From: Cololabis saira
Taxonomy: Eukaryota; Chordata; Actinopteri; Beloniformes; Belonidae
Reading direction: 5' to 3'
Assembly: GCF_033807715.1 (NCBI RefSeq)
Contig: NC_084601.1
Coordinates: 1,271,001-1,335,000, forward strand
DNA length: 64,000 nucleotides
A program made the translations under genes and the position numbers. Positions 36,242 to 50,696 of this stretch are shown piece after piece; position 1 is the stretch's first letter, and every line of letters begins with the position of its first letter. The notes below the pieces were generated by a model. It ran no database searches, was not told where the DNA came from, and saw only the letters and a program-made list of their open reading frames with translations.

Positions 36242-36571
36242 ATGAGGTGTTGCGCGTCTTACGGTTTGCGAGCGCAAACTTTGCGCCATGGAGAGTCTGG
36301 ATGGAAAGCAGGATATAGTCGCAAGCGCAAAATGAAATTTGACGCGGTGGAGTTACAAATATTAGTGGAAGAGGCAAATAAACACATTCATGAACTACAG
36401 CAAAGACATTTAAACATTACCAAAAGAAACGCAATATCGGAGAGAATCTGCGATAGAATAAATACAGTTATAAGACAAAAAGAACGGCAGATGAGGTTAA
36501 AACAGAGTGGGCGGCAGAACAGATCTAATTGGGGGGCACATAATAACCAGCGATGTAAATGCTTAATATGA
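36242..36571 (+). pseudogene. Harbinger Myb/SANT-like DNA-binding protein remnant
   Basis: A 109-residue frame contains, from about residue 28, RKRKMKFDAVELQILVEEA, then KHIHEL and NAISERICDRINTVIRQ. This spacing of aromatic/hydrophobic and basic residues is like the trihelix/Myb-like domain of the second protein of Harbinger transposons, which binds the element's ends and helps the transposase. It is shorter than usual family members and ends soon after the domain, so it is probably a 5' fragment. The initiating Met is uncertain, as the frame may start further in at the Met of residue 31. It lies just inside the left terminal repeat, as expected. Confidence 0.6.
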
Positions 36572-37066
36572 GTTTGCCATCAACGATCACAGCAAACCAG
36601 TTTCAATTACACAACATACTGCAGAATTTCTTTTTAATACACACACACACAAGTGTATTGTGCACCCAAACTGCAAAAAAAAACAAAAAACAACGACGTA
36701 CAGACCACGTCTCTCCCTCCCTCCCTCGCCCTCTCCATCTCTCTCTCATACAACGCATACACATAAAAATGTGAACGGTGAATCTCCAAATTTAATTTGA
36801 CGAAATTAGACAGACCCAAACATTCCACATTTGCGTAATAATAAACGCCAAGGCTGGCGCCATGAAGTCAATTAAATGCATGTGTCACCTTTAGAAGAGT
36901 TGCACATCTTAATGTTCCTATTTCACCATAGATCACACTTTGGGAAGCCTTCTTTATATTTTAGCGTTATTTCCGCGTAGATAAGAGTGAGTTTGATGCT
37001 CCTTAACAAGTTTTGTCCGCGGATCAACATCAACCCAGCTCCCCCAACCCCTTGCTCCCTGATTGG

Positions 37067-37178
37067 CTGATTTATGGTTCCGCGTCACACCAACGCAGAA
37101 CCTACGGCGTAGGGTACGCGGCGACGCACACCGCACCGCGACCCTACGCCGTCGATTTAACGCAGAAGCGTAATTCAG
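37067..37178. mobile_element. Palindromic MITE, copy 3, nested
   Basis: It starts CTGATTTATGGTTCCGCGTC and ends CGCAGAAGCGTAATTCAG, with CCTACGGCGTAGG and ACCCTACGCCGTC as opposing arms. It lies within the Harbinger-like element, so it inserted later than that element. Confidence 0.8.
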
Positions 37179-37882
37179 GTGAAGCTGCAGTCTCTGCGCT
37201 GATCCTGACACAGCGGGTCGGAGCGGATTTGGTCATGATGTTTAACCTGTGTTTTGTGATTAATAAGCACGGGTTTTAATTAAATGTAATTTACGAAGGA
37301 TGATTTCACGTTCAATAAGATAAGTAATCAATAAAATACAAAGTTTGGCACAAAGGCTTGGCCTGCTTGTGGGCGAGTGGAGGGGGGCACAATAAGAGAA
37401 GGTGGCAAGATATAAGGCGAACAACTAAAGAAAAAGTGGCCTTTAATAAAACTTGTGCAACCATTTTTAAAATAGCGTGCAGCAGAATAAAGACTCTCTC
37501 TCTGCGTATTCTTTGATTTTGGATGTCGCCTCCTTGCCACAATAACAGCAGCAGCAGATTAGCACCTTCCTTTCGAACGTATTAAATACAGACGCAATCA
37601 CAATACGCGCAATTACTTTCAGGCTTGGTAAATCTCATTGCACGTGGTAAATGGACCAATTTGCATCTTCCCCTCCCAGTATTTAGGATTTCTGGCGGGT
37701 ACGCCCCATATTGATTATTCATCAGGGCAAAAGTACTAACTGAATTGCGTGTGCTATTTTGCTCATTTCAGAGGCGCAGTCCTCTTTGCATGCCGTTAGT
37801 AGATCAGCTGGCACTTTGGTTTGCGGGTGCTGTCAAGTTTGCACACGTTTTAACACACGCAAACCTTTAGTAAATCAGGCCC

Positions 37883-38640
37883 TAAGACTACTGTACGTGT
37901 GAGACTGACAGAAGAGCAAAAAGAAAAGACCTCACACAGATGACTTCACCTCTGATGCCAGAAACCTTTACAATTCACGCTGATGGCAAAGAGAGTTACA
38001 ACTTTCACACCGACAGAGAAAATAAGCAAATAGAAAGCGGAGTATTGCATTAGCATTTTTTGGTTCTTTTAGCCCTTATGCATTTCCATCATCCTATTTT
38101 TAACTGTCAGACTGAGAGCCAGAGATGAAAGAGTGGAAATAATGAACATGAAATTGTCTCTTTTAAACACAGGGGATGTGTGTTTGTGTGTGTGCTAATC
38201 ATGACTCGTATGTGTAATGACTACTAGCTCTATTTCAAGAGCATTTTTGCATAAAAGACGCATTTGTTCCAAGCTGTCTCGTATCAAAGCAGAGCCCGAG
38301 AGATTTCAAGGCCACGCTGGCTTTGAGGTTGGAGATGGTTGCCAGTTTGAGTTCTGTGCCATCAGGGAGCAGAGAATGAAACCCCTAACCCCCAAGAAGG
38401 GGCAGCTGTGCAGGCAGTAGAATTAGCTTTTTTGTTTTGGGGACATTTTTAGCCCTTTTGATCAGGTTTTGGGGGACATACAGCTATGTCTGTGCAATTT
38501 ATTTCTACTGTAAAACACTAGCATAGACTAACCAGATCCTTATTAACACACTCCTCAAAATATAAAAGCAGCAAAACTGGCTATGAAAAGCTATTTGGTT
38601 TCTCTGGTCGCGCACCAGGTATACTTGTTGTGATTATAAC
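37883..38640 (+). other. Intronic stretch, no gene recognised
   Basis: No repeat or exon is supported. The right edge contains ATTATAAC (38633-38640), the likely target duplication of the next element. Confidence 0.5.
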
Positions 38641-39481
38641 CAGTACTCGAGTTGTACAAATAAAATCAGGGGGGATGGTGGATTTGATCATATGGGGACA
38701 GATAATTTGTGCTGATTACAAATAATATAATATATTACAAATAATAGCAGTGACCAAAACACCTGCAGAAATACTGCAGGAATGACATAGCAGCAGTTAA
38801 ATGCAGCCTTCTGTAAGCTTTAAATATCCACTGGGCTTACATCAAATACATCAAAACACAACAATAAAAAACACTTTTCTGAATTTATCAATATGACTCT
38901 GTCCTTCACAGGATAAGTAAAATGGATCAATGCAAAAACTCAAATATTTGTCTTATTTCTAGTTAAAATGTCTCATTTTAGTAAAAAAAATCTCATTACA
39001 CTTAAAACAACACTCATCACTGGAAAAAACTACAATTTTCACCTGTTTCAAGTAGATTTTCACTTGAAATAAGTAGAAATATCTGCCAGTGGAACAAGAC
39101 TTTTTTGCTTGTAATAAGAAGATTAAATCTTGTCCCACTGGCAGATTTTCCTACTTATTTCAAGTGAAAATTTACTTGAAACAGGTGAAAATTTTCAAAT
39201 AAGTTATTTTTCTGGTGTTATTTTTCTGGTGATGACTCTAAATGTTGAAATAGCAGTAAAACCACATTCATTGATGAAATGACATAAGGGATGGAAAGGG
39301 GGGATGAGAGTTTTACAGGGGGGATGATTTGGACCGTTTTTATTTCAGGGGGGATGATTTGGACCGTTTTTATTTCAGGGGGGATGATTTGGACCGTTTT
39401 TATTTCAGGGGGGATGATTTGGACCGTTCTTATTTCAAGAGGGATGCCATCCCCCCTCATCCTCCCTCAACTCCAGTACTG
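38641..39481. mobile_element. CAGTACT hairpin element, copy 2
   Basis: It starts CAGTACTCGAGTTGTA and ends CAACTCCAGTACTG, flanked by ATTATAAC and ATTATGAC (7 of 8 identical), which suggests hAT-type 8-bp duplication. The centre is a roughly 165-bp palindrome (TTTCACCTGTTTCAAGTAG and its mirror). Near the right end four 30-bp units (GGATGATTTGGACCGTTTTT core) lie at about 39318-39437. Non-coding. Confidence 0.9.
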
Positions 39482-40093
39482 ATTATGACCTGTTTCACCT
39501 ACAATATACAGCAGCCTTAACATTTTCCAGACATGGAAGTGCTGCACGTTCCACATTCACATTCATGGTCCACATTCATATGTGTGAGTATCTGTCCGAG
39601 GCGTCTTCTGGGGCTTCACCAGCCAGCTACCTTGGAGGAAGTGCTGAAATTTAGAAATTATTTGTGGCAGGTAATATTTCAAGACATTCAGTGCTCTGAC
39701 CCAAACGTGCATGACCCCCCTGTGGCTATCTTTCCAACAGCTCACCAACATTAAGGATACATGAGCTGCCTTTTAAGTGCTAAAGACCGAAAGCTGGAAT
39801 ATAGATACAGTGCAGGAAAAAAAACCAAGTATTCCAGGGGTGTCTAAGCCTGAACAGATCAACTCCAAGGTTTCAACATCAATACCCAAATCTCCCACTA
39901 CTTCATTTCACTCCAGACATTGTTAAATGTCAGAACATAATTGAGCCTGATTTATATCCTGAATAATTATGTAGATGCTAAAATTACTGAACTTTGTCAG
40001 TAGCAACAATACATTTAGTGTGTTAATGTAGTAGTTGCTAGTTTTTCTATAAAAAAAAAGGAAAAAAAAACTCAATCTATTGGAGATGGTGTC
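39482..40093 (+). other. Intronic stretch, no gene recognised
   Basis: No exon or repeat assigned. It ends with ATGGTGTC, the left target duplication of the next element. Confidence 0.5.
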
Positions 40094-40813
40094 CAGAGGT
40101 GGTAGTAACGAGTTACATTTACTCCGTTACATTTACTTGAGTACGTTTTGGTAAATTTTGCACTTTTAGGAGTAGTTTTGAATCACTATACTTTTTACTT
40201 TTACTTGAGTAGATTTGTGAAGAAGAAACTGTTCCTCTTCCTCCGCTACATTAGGCTACGTTGAGCTGTTACTTTTCTTTTATCCCTTTTATCCACGTAC
40301 GCGTCAATCTCATGACATCACTGGGTGATTCTTTGGGGAAAATGTTAGTTTTTGCATGTTTTGTCACATTTACACAGACTCAAACACACACAGAGTTTCT
40401 ATGAGTTCATGTTTGTTCTAGTTCTGCTGGTTAAAAAAGAAAAGTACAAAGGCTGGAAATGTTGTACTTAATTCATTTTTTTATTCTGTTATTATTCTAT
40501 TTATTTTATTATTTATTAAAGTACTTGAATTTACTTTAAGATTATTTTAATTTAAGCTATTTTTATTCATTTAATTTTATTTTATTATTTTACTGATTTA
40601 ATTTGCCTGAAGATGATTATTTTGTACTTTTGTCTGTTTGAATGGTTGAACATTTACTCAGTACTTGAGTAGTTTTTTCACCAAGTACTTTTTTACTTTT
40701 ACTCAAGTAATTATTTGGATGACTACTCTTTACTTCTACTTGAGTCATATTATTCTGAAGTAACAGTACTTTTACTTTTACTAGTACAATTTTTGGCACC
40801 TCTACCAGCTCTG
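40094..40813. mobile_element. hAT-like non-autonomous element with 8-bp duplication
   Basis: It starts CAGAGGTGGTAGTAACGAG and ends TTGGCACCTCTACCAGCTCTG. The octamer ATGGTGTC flanks it at 40086-40093 and 40814-40821. Subterminal TTTTACTTTTACTTGAGTA motifs are repeated many times in both orientations, as in a very common fish hAT MITE. AT-rich centre, no coding frame. Confidence 0.9.
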
Positions 40814-41867
40814 ATGGTGTCTTACTTAATCTGACGGAAAAAAGCCAAAGAAAGAGTGTAAAATCATCAGAGAATACTGGAAACCTGTTCACTCAGCTGC
40901 CAGCTGTCTTAAGATCCTAAAAAAAAAAGAATGCTGTAAAGTGTGAAAAATGCACTCAGTGTGTCAGAGGTAAATCAAAGTGTCAGTGTGTTCCTGGCAG
41001 CTGCCCGCTGAGAGTGTGTGGCTGTGAATGTAAAGCAGGACTGTAGTAATGTAGAAAGGTGCTCAGCCAAGCTCTCAGGATAAAGCAGGGTGGAGACAAA
41101 CAATGGCCACATGAATGTCACGGCTTTCATCTTCTAAAGTGGTTAATGGTGAACAGCAGTGGTGACTCAGCGCTGACGCAGACCGCAGGAAAAGCTCTGG
41201 AGTGATTTAAGGTAAAGCAAATTCAACAAGATGAGTCTGCGTTTTACTTGATGGGATTGGTGGCGGTTTAGTCGGCTGTATTTACTTTAACAAGTTATCG
41301 CTCTGCTTCAAACTCTCATTTCCCTCAGATGAAAATAGGAGTTTTTCTTTTCTGCAAATTATGGTTTCATTATTTAAATCCAATTTAAAGCTTATTGCTC
41401 CGCAGATATGTATTAACATGACATTTTAATTACTGTTAACTACACTGTTGAAAAATAAAACAGACCTCAATAAAACTTGTTGAACCAAAACAAGTTTCAC
41501 CTTCAGCCAGTAAAAATATTTTTATTTGCATTATACGGTCACAGTGCTAATGTTAAAATCTGTAAATGAACAACAGTGTCACAGTATGAAGATTTAGTTA
41601 AAAAAAATAAATATCATAAACAGCGCCAAGTATGAAAATGAATATTTTAGATATTTAATACTAAATTGAATATGAATATGTACATATTGTACAATTAGTA
41701 CAGAAACATGACACTATAATGGAAATATATTTTCGTTCTTGATTGATTAATGAAAACATTCTTGGCAAATGCTTTCGCATATCTTCAGAGCTATCTGAGG
41801 CATACCTTACCAAAGTAAAAATATATTTAAAGGTCCTGTTTAATGTAACTTTGATCATTCCTGGGGG
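40814..41867 (+). other. Intronic stretch, no gene recognised
   Basis: AT-rich and without recognised repeat until the LINE fragment. A short G run precedes that fragment. Confidence 0.5.
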
Positions 41868-42402
41868 GGGACCGCAGGCAGGTGGAAGCAGCAATGGGAT
41901 GACCGGGGATGGGGGCGGGACCGCAGGCCAGCACGCAGCTCCCGAGGCTCCGGCCTGCAAACATGCACAACAGAGAAAAAAGGGGGGCCAGCACAAGAAA
42001 CTACAGGAGCGATGGACAAAAACGATAGCTATGAGATACTTATAATAAATAAAAATGGAAATGGAGAAGAGAGGAAGGGAAGAGAAGAAGGGTGAGAGGC
42101 ACCGCCCAGCGGATCATGTCGGTCCCCCCTGCAACATAGGCCGCAAAGCTATACTTGAGACTAACTATTATAGTCTTGTTCTATAGCTGCAACTATGACT
42201 ACTGACTCTAACACACTAGAGTTTACACTACCTAGAGATTTTCCAACACCAGCTAGAGGTTTACTAAACACTAACTATAGGCTTTACTAAACAGAAAGGA
42301 TTTAAGTTTAGTTTTAAAGGTGGAGGTGGTGTCAGCCTCCTTAACCCAGATTGGAAGTTGGTTCCATAGTAATGGTGCCTGATAGCAGAACGCCCGCAAT
42401 AG
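41868..42402 (-). mobile_element. L2-type LINE 3' UTR fragment
   Basis: It shares with the LINE at 28547-29887 the strings CAGGTGGAAGCAGCAA, GCCTGCAAACATGCACAA, CAAGAAACTACAGGA and GAGATACTTATAATAAAT, in the same order and orientation. It also has a segment (CTAACTATTATAGTC to CCATAGTAATGGTGCC) absent from that copy, so it is a variant subfamily. Both ends are truncated. Confidence 0.8.
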
Positions 42403-43914
42403 TCATTTTACTTTGATGGCGACTCCAAGCCTCCCTGCGCTGGTTAGATTGTTAGATCAAACATCCTAAATCAGTGTAACGCAGATATCTTCCATGTGGA
42501 GACCCTGTTTGGTCTCCCACTGCTCCATGCTCACTATACTGGTTACGTTCCCATCCGGCACGTCGCTGCCAGTCCCATGCCCCAGCAGAGACGACTGACC
42601 CGCCTGGAGAGTAGAGAGTATAGAGTATTAGAGAGTATAGAGAGTATCAGCTGCACACGGACCAGAGCTCAGCCGTCAGTGACGACCCTGCACTCTCATC
42701 TGTTCAATCTGTCAGTTTATGTCCCAAAACAAACAACAAGATTGAAGAGGCTTAAAGTGGATTTTTGTTATGATTCCAGATGAGAATAATATTAATAAAA
42801 TAGTGTGAAATCTATGCTTTTGATTAAGCTACCAATTTAATGGCCAAAAGATCAACAAGGACACTTTCCCTCAGGCAAAACAAAGCAAGGATGCTTTCAA
42901 CCCTGCTAATTTTACCTAAAGTTATTCAATTATATTCATATTATAGATAGAAAGATGGCTTTTGCTTTGGATACGTTAGCGAGCTTGCACTACGATTAGT
43001 TAATCAGTTAATCACCACCAATGTCATGAGTTTACCTCAGATTATAGTTAGTGAGCACCAGATGCAAACTGTTAGGTAGCATGATTCTGATCTAGTTCTA
43101 GGTGGCCTTATAGTAGATCTAAGGTAATGTAGTGATATAAAATTAGATCTCATACTTGCTGTAAAAACCAAAATACCTTGTGGTGTGACAGCATCACGGC
43201 TTCTCCTGCCTGCCCTGTGGAAACCTATGACCCCTGTTCGACCTTCATTACAAACCCTATCTATTTTTAGATTTCGTCCCTCCATGGCATGTTTAATCTA
43301 ATTTGAATGCTCCTCAAGGAAAAGTGGTACTATTTAGTGCTGTCAAGCGCTTAAAAATTTGAGAGATTAATTAATTAATACCTATAATTAATCTCTTTTT
43401 AATCTCACCTAAAGATTGCTGAGAAAAGCCCTCAACTTGAGGTGTTTTCCTTTGAATTAATTAAATTATTGTGGCAGATCAAAAGATAGATATATAATAA
43501 AAAAAAGCTTTATAAAGTCTTTTCTTTTTTTGTTTTTTACAGACGAACAGATGCAGTCCTAGCCATTTACATCCACTTGGCAAGATCATCCGCGGGCCTC
43601 TCAGACGTGCGCATGTGCGCGGTGCTCTCCTCCAGTTTAGCTTGGAAAAGAGCGTTGCTTTGGCTCCATAAATAGCTAACATCTTTTTTGCTAACGTTAG
43701 CTGTGGCTACGCTCGCAACCAGGTGCTTTATGTTTACGTGGCTAAACTTGAGCTGCTTCGGTGGGAAGCAAATTCCTTCCTACAAAGAACACATATCTCT
43801 CTACCTTTACCAACGGTGCCGTTGGGGCGTTTTAGAAATGTAAATTCCCCATTCACTGGACCGACAACTTTCACATGCTCCTCCATTTTCACCTCTCTTC
43901 TCCGCTACTCAACC
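42403..43914 (+). other. Intronic stretch with one hAT-like end
   Basis: Tandem-like GAGTATAGAGTATTAGAGAG is near 42610-42640. AGTGCTGTCAAGCGCTTAAA followed by ATTAATTAATTAAT-type sequence at about 43338 resembles the end of a fish hAT element (from memory). The partner end was not found. No exon is supported. Confidence 0.45.
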
Positions 43915-44808
43915 CCATAGACATATACACATAGACACCTCATAGACTGACGCTGCCTATTGGCGCTGACGTTCAGCGCGGACGCCATCTTGGATGGGTC
44001 TCCAATGCGGACGCCATCTTGGATGGGTCTCCAATGCGGCTGCCATCTTGGATGGGTCTCCAATGCGGCTGCCATCTTGGATGGGTCTCCAATGCGGCCT
44101 CAGTGCATTTATTTCTACTGGGGAAGGTTTTATCCCCGACTACAATAATCCATAACTCCCTGAATTTTTACCCAATTTTCACACGGTTTGGTTTGTTACA
44201 AACTGCAGAGATTTAGTTATGATACAGGACGCTGTCACACGTTAGAAATACTTACTTTTATGCTGAAAGACTTTGTATTATGCTCTTTAACAAAGACATA
44301 TGGTATGGCATATTGATAAATGTATACATTAATTAATTTTATATTTTAATAAAGAAACAAGTTTGATTGTTCATTTGAATTTATTTGAAGGGAGAGGGGT
44401 GTGTTTTTGTATTTATTTATTTATTTTTTATTTCTTTCTTATTATTATTTATTTATTTTTATTTAATTATTGTTTTGAAAAGTTAAAAAAGAGCAAAATA
44501 TTTATATTTCTATTGTTATTGTAAATCTTTTTTTTCTCTCTTATTGCCCTTAATAAATATATCTATATAAATAAATCCAGGTCATTCCAGGGTCTTTTAC
44601 TACCCTGTTAGGCTTGAACTGGGGCTTGGGAGCTAAAACCCTTGGAAAAGGACTGTTTCGCAGCTTCTTGCGTGTGCTGGCTGTAACTGTAACTCTGTAA
44701 CTCCAGTGTAGTTAATTTAGCCTGGAGTGAGGAGACCCATCCAATATGGCGGCCAAGCTGGATTACGTTCCAGCGTGTCATGAGGCGTCTAAGTATATAT
44801 GTCTATGG
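43915..44808. mobile_element. TIR element with terminal tandem array
   Basis: The left end CCATAGACATATACACATAG, with GACACCTCAT, pairs with the right end ATGAGGCGTCTAAGTATATA followed by TGTCTATGG. TCAACC (possibly TCAACCCC) flanks both sides. About 60 bp inside each end is a GCC(A)TCTTGGATGGGTCTCC-type motif. It is repeated four times on the left and present once on the right in inverted form. No protein. Confidence 0.8.
43978..44100. repeat. 30-bp minisatellite within TIR element
   Basis: About four copies of a unit containing CGCCATCTTGGATGGGTCTC and CAATGCGG. The first two carry GGACGCC and the later two GGCTGCC. Confidence 0.9.
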
Positions 44809-46408
<1,600 letters not shown>

Positions 46409-46659
46409 GTGTCCGTCGTCTCCCGGAGGTGGAGCAGCGCGCCAGCGCTAACATCCACTACACGCTGCTGATCGCCTGCGTGCTGGTGGCCTTCTTCCTG
46501 GGAGCCGTCCTGTCGGCCTTCCTGGTGTCCTGCTACTGCAGTCGCAGCACGGCCCACCAGGCCAGGAGGCTGGGGAAAGACCCGGAGGCCTCTCTGCCGC
46601 ACGCCCTGTCCCTGAGATCCCTGGCCAAACTCAACGGCCTGCTGGACGAAGAGCCCAAG
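46409..46659 (+). CDS. sema6c: Semaphorin 6C-like, transmembrane exon
   Basis: This is a 251-bp exon with acceptor GTGTGTTCCAG and donor GTAGAT. It encodes 83 residues after a split Gly. Residues about 16-42 (YTLLIACVLVAFFLGAVLSA then FLVSCYC) are a single hydrophobic helix followed by Cys-x-Cys and a basic stretch (QARRLGK), so the protein is type I with the tail in the cytoplasm. KDPEASLPHALSLRSLAKLN directly after it is a conserved class 6 tail segment, closest to the LPRPLSLRSLARL of SEMA6C as I know it. LVSC-x-C also agrees. The segment joins the stalk to the signalling tail of a membrane semaphorin that acts in plexin-A guidance signalling (family knowledge). The exon ends in phase 0, matching the next exon. 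Confidence 0.92.
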
Positions 46660-46697
46660 GTAGATGGAACAGTTACACACTGATTATCTGTGGCAAT

Positions 46698-47720
46698 TAG
46701 GGATGCCCCGATACCATTTTTTTCATACCGAGTACGAGTATTTTAATTTGTGTACTCGCCGATACAGAGTACCGATCCGATACTTCTACCACAAAAATAA
46801 CTAGGCTAAAAATGCAATGAAAAATGCAATGAATTGGAAGACAGCTTTTATTTCCAACAGAAATTCAATTTTAAACAAAACTCGGCCGGCGGGGCTTTCC
46901 TCCGCTTTAGTCTCATCGCAGGAACATCAACTGAGCATGTGCGGTGCTTCACCTGAAGCCGTCCGTGTGAAACAACACAAACAATCAAATAGAATTTAAA
47001 AAACAGGCTAAATGAAATGATGTTACACACTCTTGTACAGTAGGTGGCGGTATGCACCTTAAAGTTGGTTGTGATCCGCCAATAAAACAGAGAAGAAGAA
47101 GAAGAAGAACATAAACAATCCCACTGTTACAGTCCGGTTAGCCGCTAACCGGCGTGGTGCGTGGTGGTGGGAGGAGAGTGATACCTGTGAGTGAGACTGG
47201 CAGTGCCGTTTCAGGCAAGAAGGCGACAATTAATGCCAGCGGGATGTCAGCAGTGTGGACATATTTAAAAACAACGGACGACGACAGAAGCAAGGCAGAC
47301 TGCGGGCCGTCGACGCAGCTAACCAGCTAACGCGGCTAACCAGCTAACGCGGCTAACCGGAATGTAACAATGGGATTGTTTATGTTGTACTGTGAGTTAC
47401 GTGGAGTGTTTAGTAAAGTTCCCTGTGAGTAAGGGTGATACTCAACCGTCCAGTTTGTATAGTTAAGGAAGAACAAACTGAAACATGGAACAGCTGGCTG
47501 AGCAGCAGCAGCAGCTCTGTAGCGGCTCAGCCAGGCTGCACACTCACCCGGGGAGCCGCGGGGCGGCTCAACATCTCCCCCTAGCGGCGCTAACCAGTAA
47601 CTACAACAACAATGAAGTATCGATGCGTGGTATCGGAGAATTTTTGCGAGTAGCCTACGAGTAAATGAGAGCAGTATCGGCCCCGATACCGATACCAGTA
47701 TCGGTATCGGGGCATCCCTA
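46698..47720. mobile_element. hAT-like element with perfect 8-bp duplication
   Basis: It starts TAGGGATGCCCCGATACC and ends CGGTATCGGGGCATCCCTA. GTGGCAAT flanks it at 46690-46697 and 47721-47728. Subterminal GAGTACGAGTA and GCGAGTAGCCTACGAGTA are in inverted arrangement. The interior has a retro-repeat insertion (47038-47109) and tandem GCTAACCAGCTAACGCG (about 47325-47360). No transposase frame. Confidence 0.95.
47038..47109 (+). mobile_element. Short retroelement tail with (GAA)n
   Basis: CAGTAGGTGGCGGTATGCAC, then GATCCGCCAATAAAACAGAG and AGAAGAAGAAGAA. I recognise this as the 3' end of a widespread fish repeat. The class is uncertain. It lies within the hAT-like element. Confidence 0.6.
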
Positions 47721-48946
47721 GTGGCAATACTATAAATAAGTTACTTTCTGGGGGGGGGGGGCGTGTTTCTGCTCACCAGAAAAACTTATTAAGGGACAGA
47801 AAGAAGAAAATAAAAGGATTTATCAGACTCCAGCTACTGGTGGAGCCAAACTTCAGTCAGAAGATGCTGAACACAACTGCTGTTTGCATTGAGATTTCCT
47901 GTTTCAATTTTTGTGAGCTTTTCTGAGCGTCATGATTTTAAACTCAGAGCTTCTTCAAGGAGAATATTACGACTATCAGTAAACTATTGAAGTTGTACAC
48001 AGATAATAAGTCAGTATTCCACAAATTCCAGATATGGAAACTATTAGGTAGATGCTGACGTGTTCATTTCTTTTAATCACTTAGATGATGATCCTGTTTC
48101 TTTATATTTATGTATGAATCCCTGCTGCTGCGTCGTGAATGTATTTGAAGTAAATTTTGCAGGTTTTAAGAAAAATCTGGAGTGCTTGGGCATGAGCGGA
48201 GGAATGTGAAGGAGCAGCGTTGATATTCATCCTTGCCTCTCTTTTCCCCGCCCCAAGGGGACACATAAACACTTCACCTCAGTGTTTTATTCAGTCATTA
48301 TAATTGACTATTTCATTAAAATTACATCATTTTCTTTTTCTAGGTGTCCTTGAGCCAGAAACGGAGTCTTTGAGCTGCTGCTGAACTCTGACCTTTCTGC
48401 TCAATTGCATATTCATATAAATGTTAAAAAGCACAGCCGTGGCATGGGGCAGTGCTTTTGAGATTACTTGAACATTTCAGATTGGCTGAGTATCCCCAGT
48501 ATTTATTTCCAGCCTTCTGTCTTAGTCGTCTCAGGTTTATTAACCTTAAATGTGGTTGAGGTTGAGAACGAAAAATTAGGGAGAACGAGAGGAATGAAAC
48601 ATCGATCTCTGATTATGTCGCAACGGTTAAATACGATCTCTCACATTCTGTAGAAACTGTCACATTTTTGTGTTAATACATCAACACTTCCTGGTTCGGC
48701 TGCTTTTTTAGTTGCCGTGAGACTAATGAATTCGCCAGACTTATTTGTTGTAATGTACCCTCTGTTTGGACCTGGGTGGTGATGTTGATGGCTCACGGCT
48801 TTTATCTTATTAAGACGGGCTCTGTGCTGCTGGTGTTCTGCAGCTGCTGGCTGAAATGTCCTGCATCCTACCGTCCTGCATCCTACCGTCCTGCACTATG
48901 TGGAACCAAAGGTCACTTGTTTTTTTGTTTGTTTTCCTTCATCTAG

Positions 48947-49066
48947 GAGGACAAACTGGATGTGTCCACCCCAAAAATGTACAGCTCCTTCATCCCCAAT
49001 GGACGGGGGTCGCCTCACCTCCACCCCCCCCTGCAGCTGGGGGACCCGGACCTCAGCCTCTCTCAG
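48947..49066 (+). CDS. sema6c: Semaphorin 6C-like, cytoplasmic tail exon
   Basis: This is a 120-bp exon, phase 0 at both ends, with acceptor TTCATCTAG and donor GTAACA. It encodes 40 residues: EDKLDVSTPKMYSSFIPNG, then RGSPHLHPPLQLGDPDLSLS and Q. V-x-TP-x-MY-x-x-F matches the V-TPQLY-TF segment of mammalian SEMA6C (family memory), and P-K-x-Y is found in other class 6 tails. Proline-rich and lacking predicted structure, it may hold SH3 or EVH1 ligands, but no exact motif is certain. Short and easily skipped without a frame change, so alternative use is possible. Confidence 0.88.
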
Positions 49067-49182
49067 GTAACACCACTCAGAGAAAATCAAGCATCCATGT
49101 GTGTTTTGTAGCAGCAGTTCACCTTTGTTTATAATTACAAAGATTCTATTCTATTTTGATTACAATCTATAATAATAATAAT

Positions 49183-50474
<1,292 letters not shown>

Positions 50475-50696
50475 TAAAGCTGCAAGCAGCGATGAACGGG
50501 CCCTCACACTCATGGCCACCGTCGACCATAAGCATATCAGAAATGACACCACCCACGACTTCCTATGTCAAACCGTTCAAAAGTTATAGCAGAAAATAAG
50601 GACAACCAATCAGAAGAAGGGGCGGGACTAATTCAGGCCAATGAAGGTCAAGGACTCAATACAGAGTCTGATGACACCACCCACGAGTCTTTATGG
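50475..50696. mobile_element. GCTGCAAGCAG foldback repeat family, copy 6 (truncated)
   Basis: Begins with the same AATTAAAGCTGCAAGCAGC end immediately after copy 5 and breaks off at GAGTCTTTATG, where LINE sequence starts. Confidence 0.85.

Larger units (their letters stand above)
36096..37882. mobile_element. PIF/Harbinger-like element
   Basis: Ends GGGCCCGATTTACTAA and TTAGTAAATCAGGCCC are inverted repeats flanked by TAA at 36093-36095 and 37883-37885, the 3-bp target duplication of PIF/Harbinger elements. Subterminal repeats such as TTTGCGCTTGC and TTTGCGGGTGC occur near both ends. A Myb-like coding remnant lies at 36242-36571. No DDE transposase frame is left. A palindromic MITE (37067-37178) is nested inside. 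Confidence 0.85.
46660..48946 (+). other. Semaphorin intron (2287 bp) carrying a hAT insertion
   Basis: It begins GTAGAT and ends TTCATCTAG. Almost half is a 1-kb hAT-like element (46698-47720) inserted only 38 bp after the donor. An 11-G run is near 47751, and a short tandem repeat (CCTGCATCCTACCGT, about 2.5 copies) is near 48860-48895. Confidence 0.8.

Noticed and set aside
46409..46659. Assignment to SEMA6A, 6B or 6D
   Set aside because: DSAYGVRR, LVSCxC followed by SLRSLAKL, and ELPIR with NNAK agree better with SEMA6C. The C-terminal SLKPxVPPKP motif is shared with 6A and 6D, so a fish-specific class 6 paralogue cannot be fully excluded.
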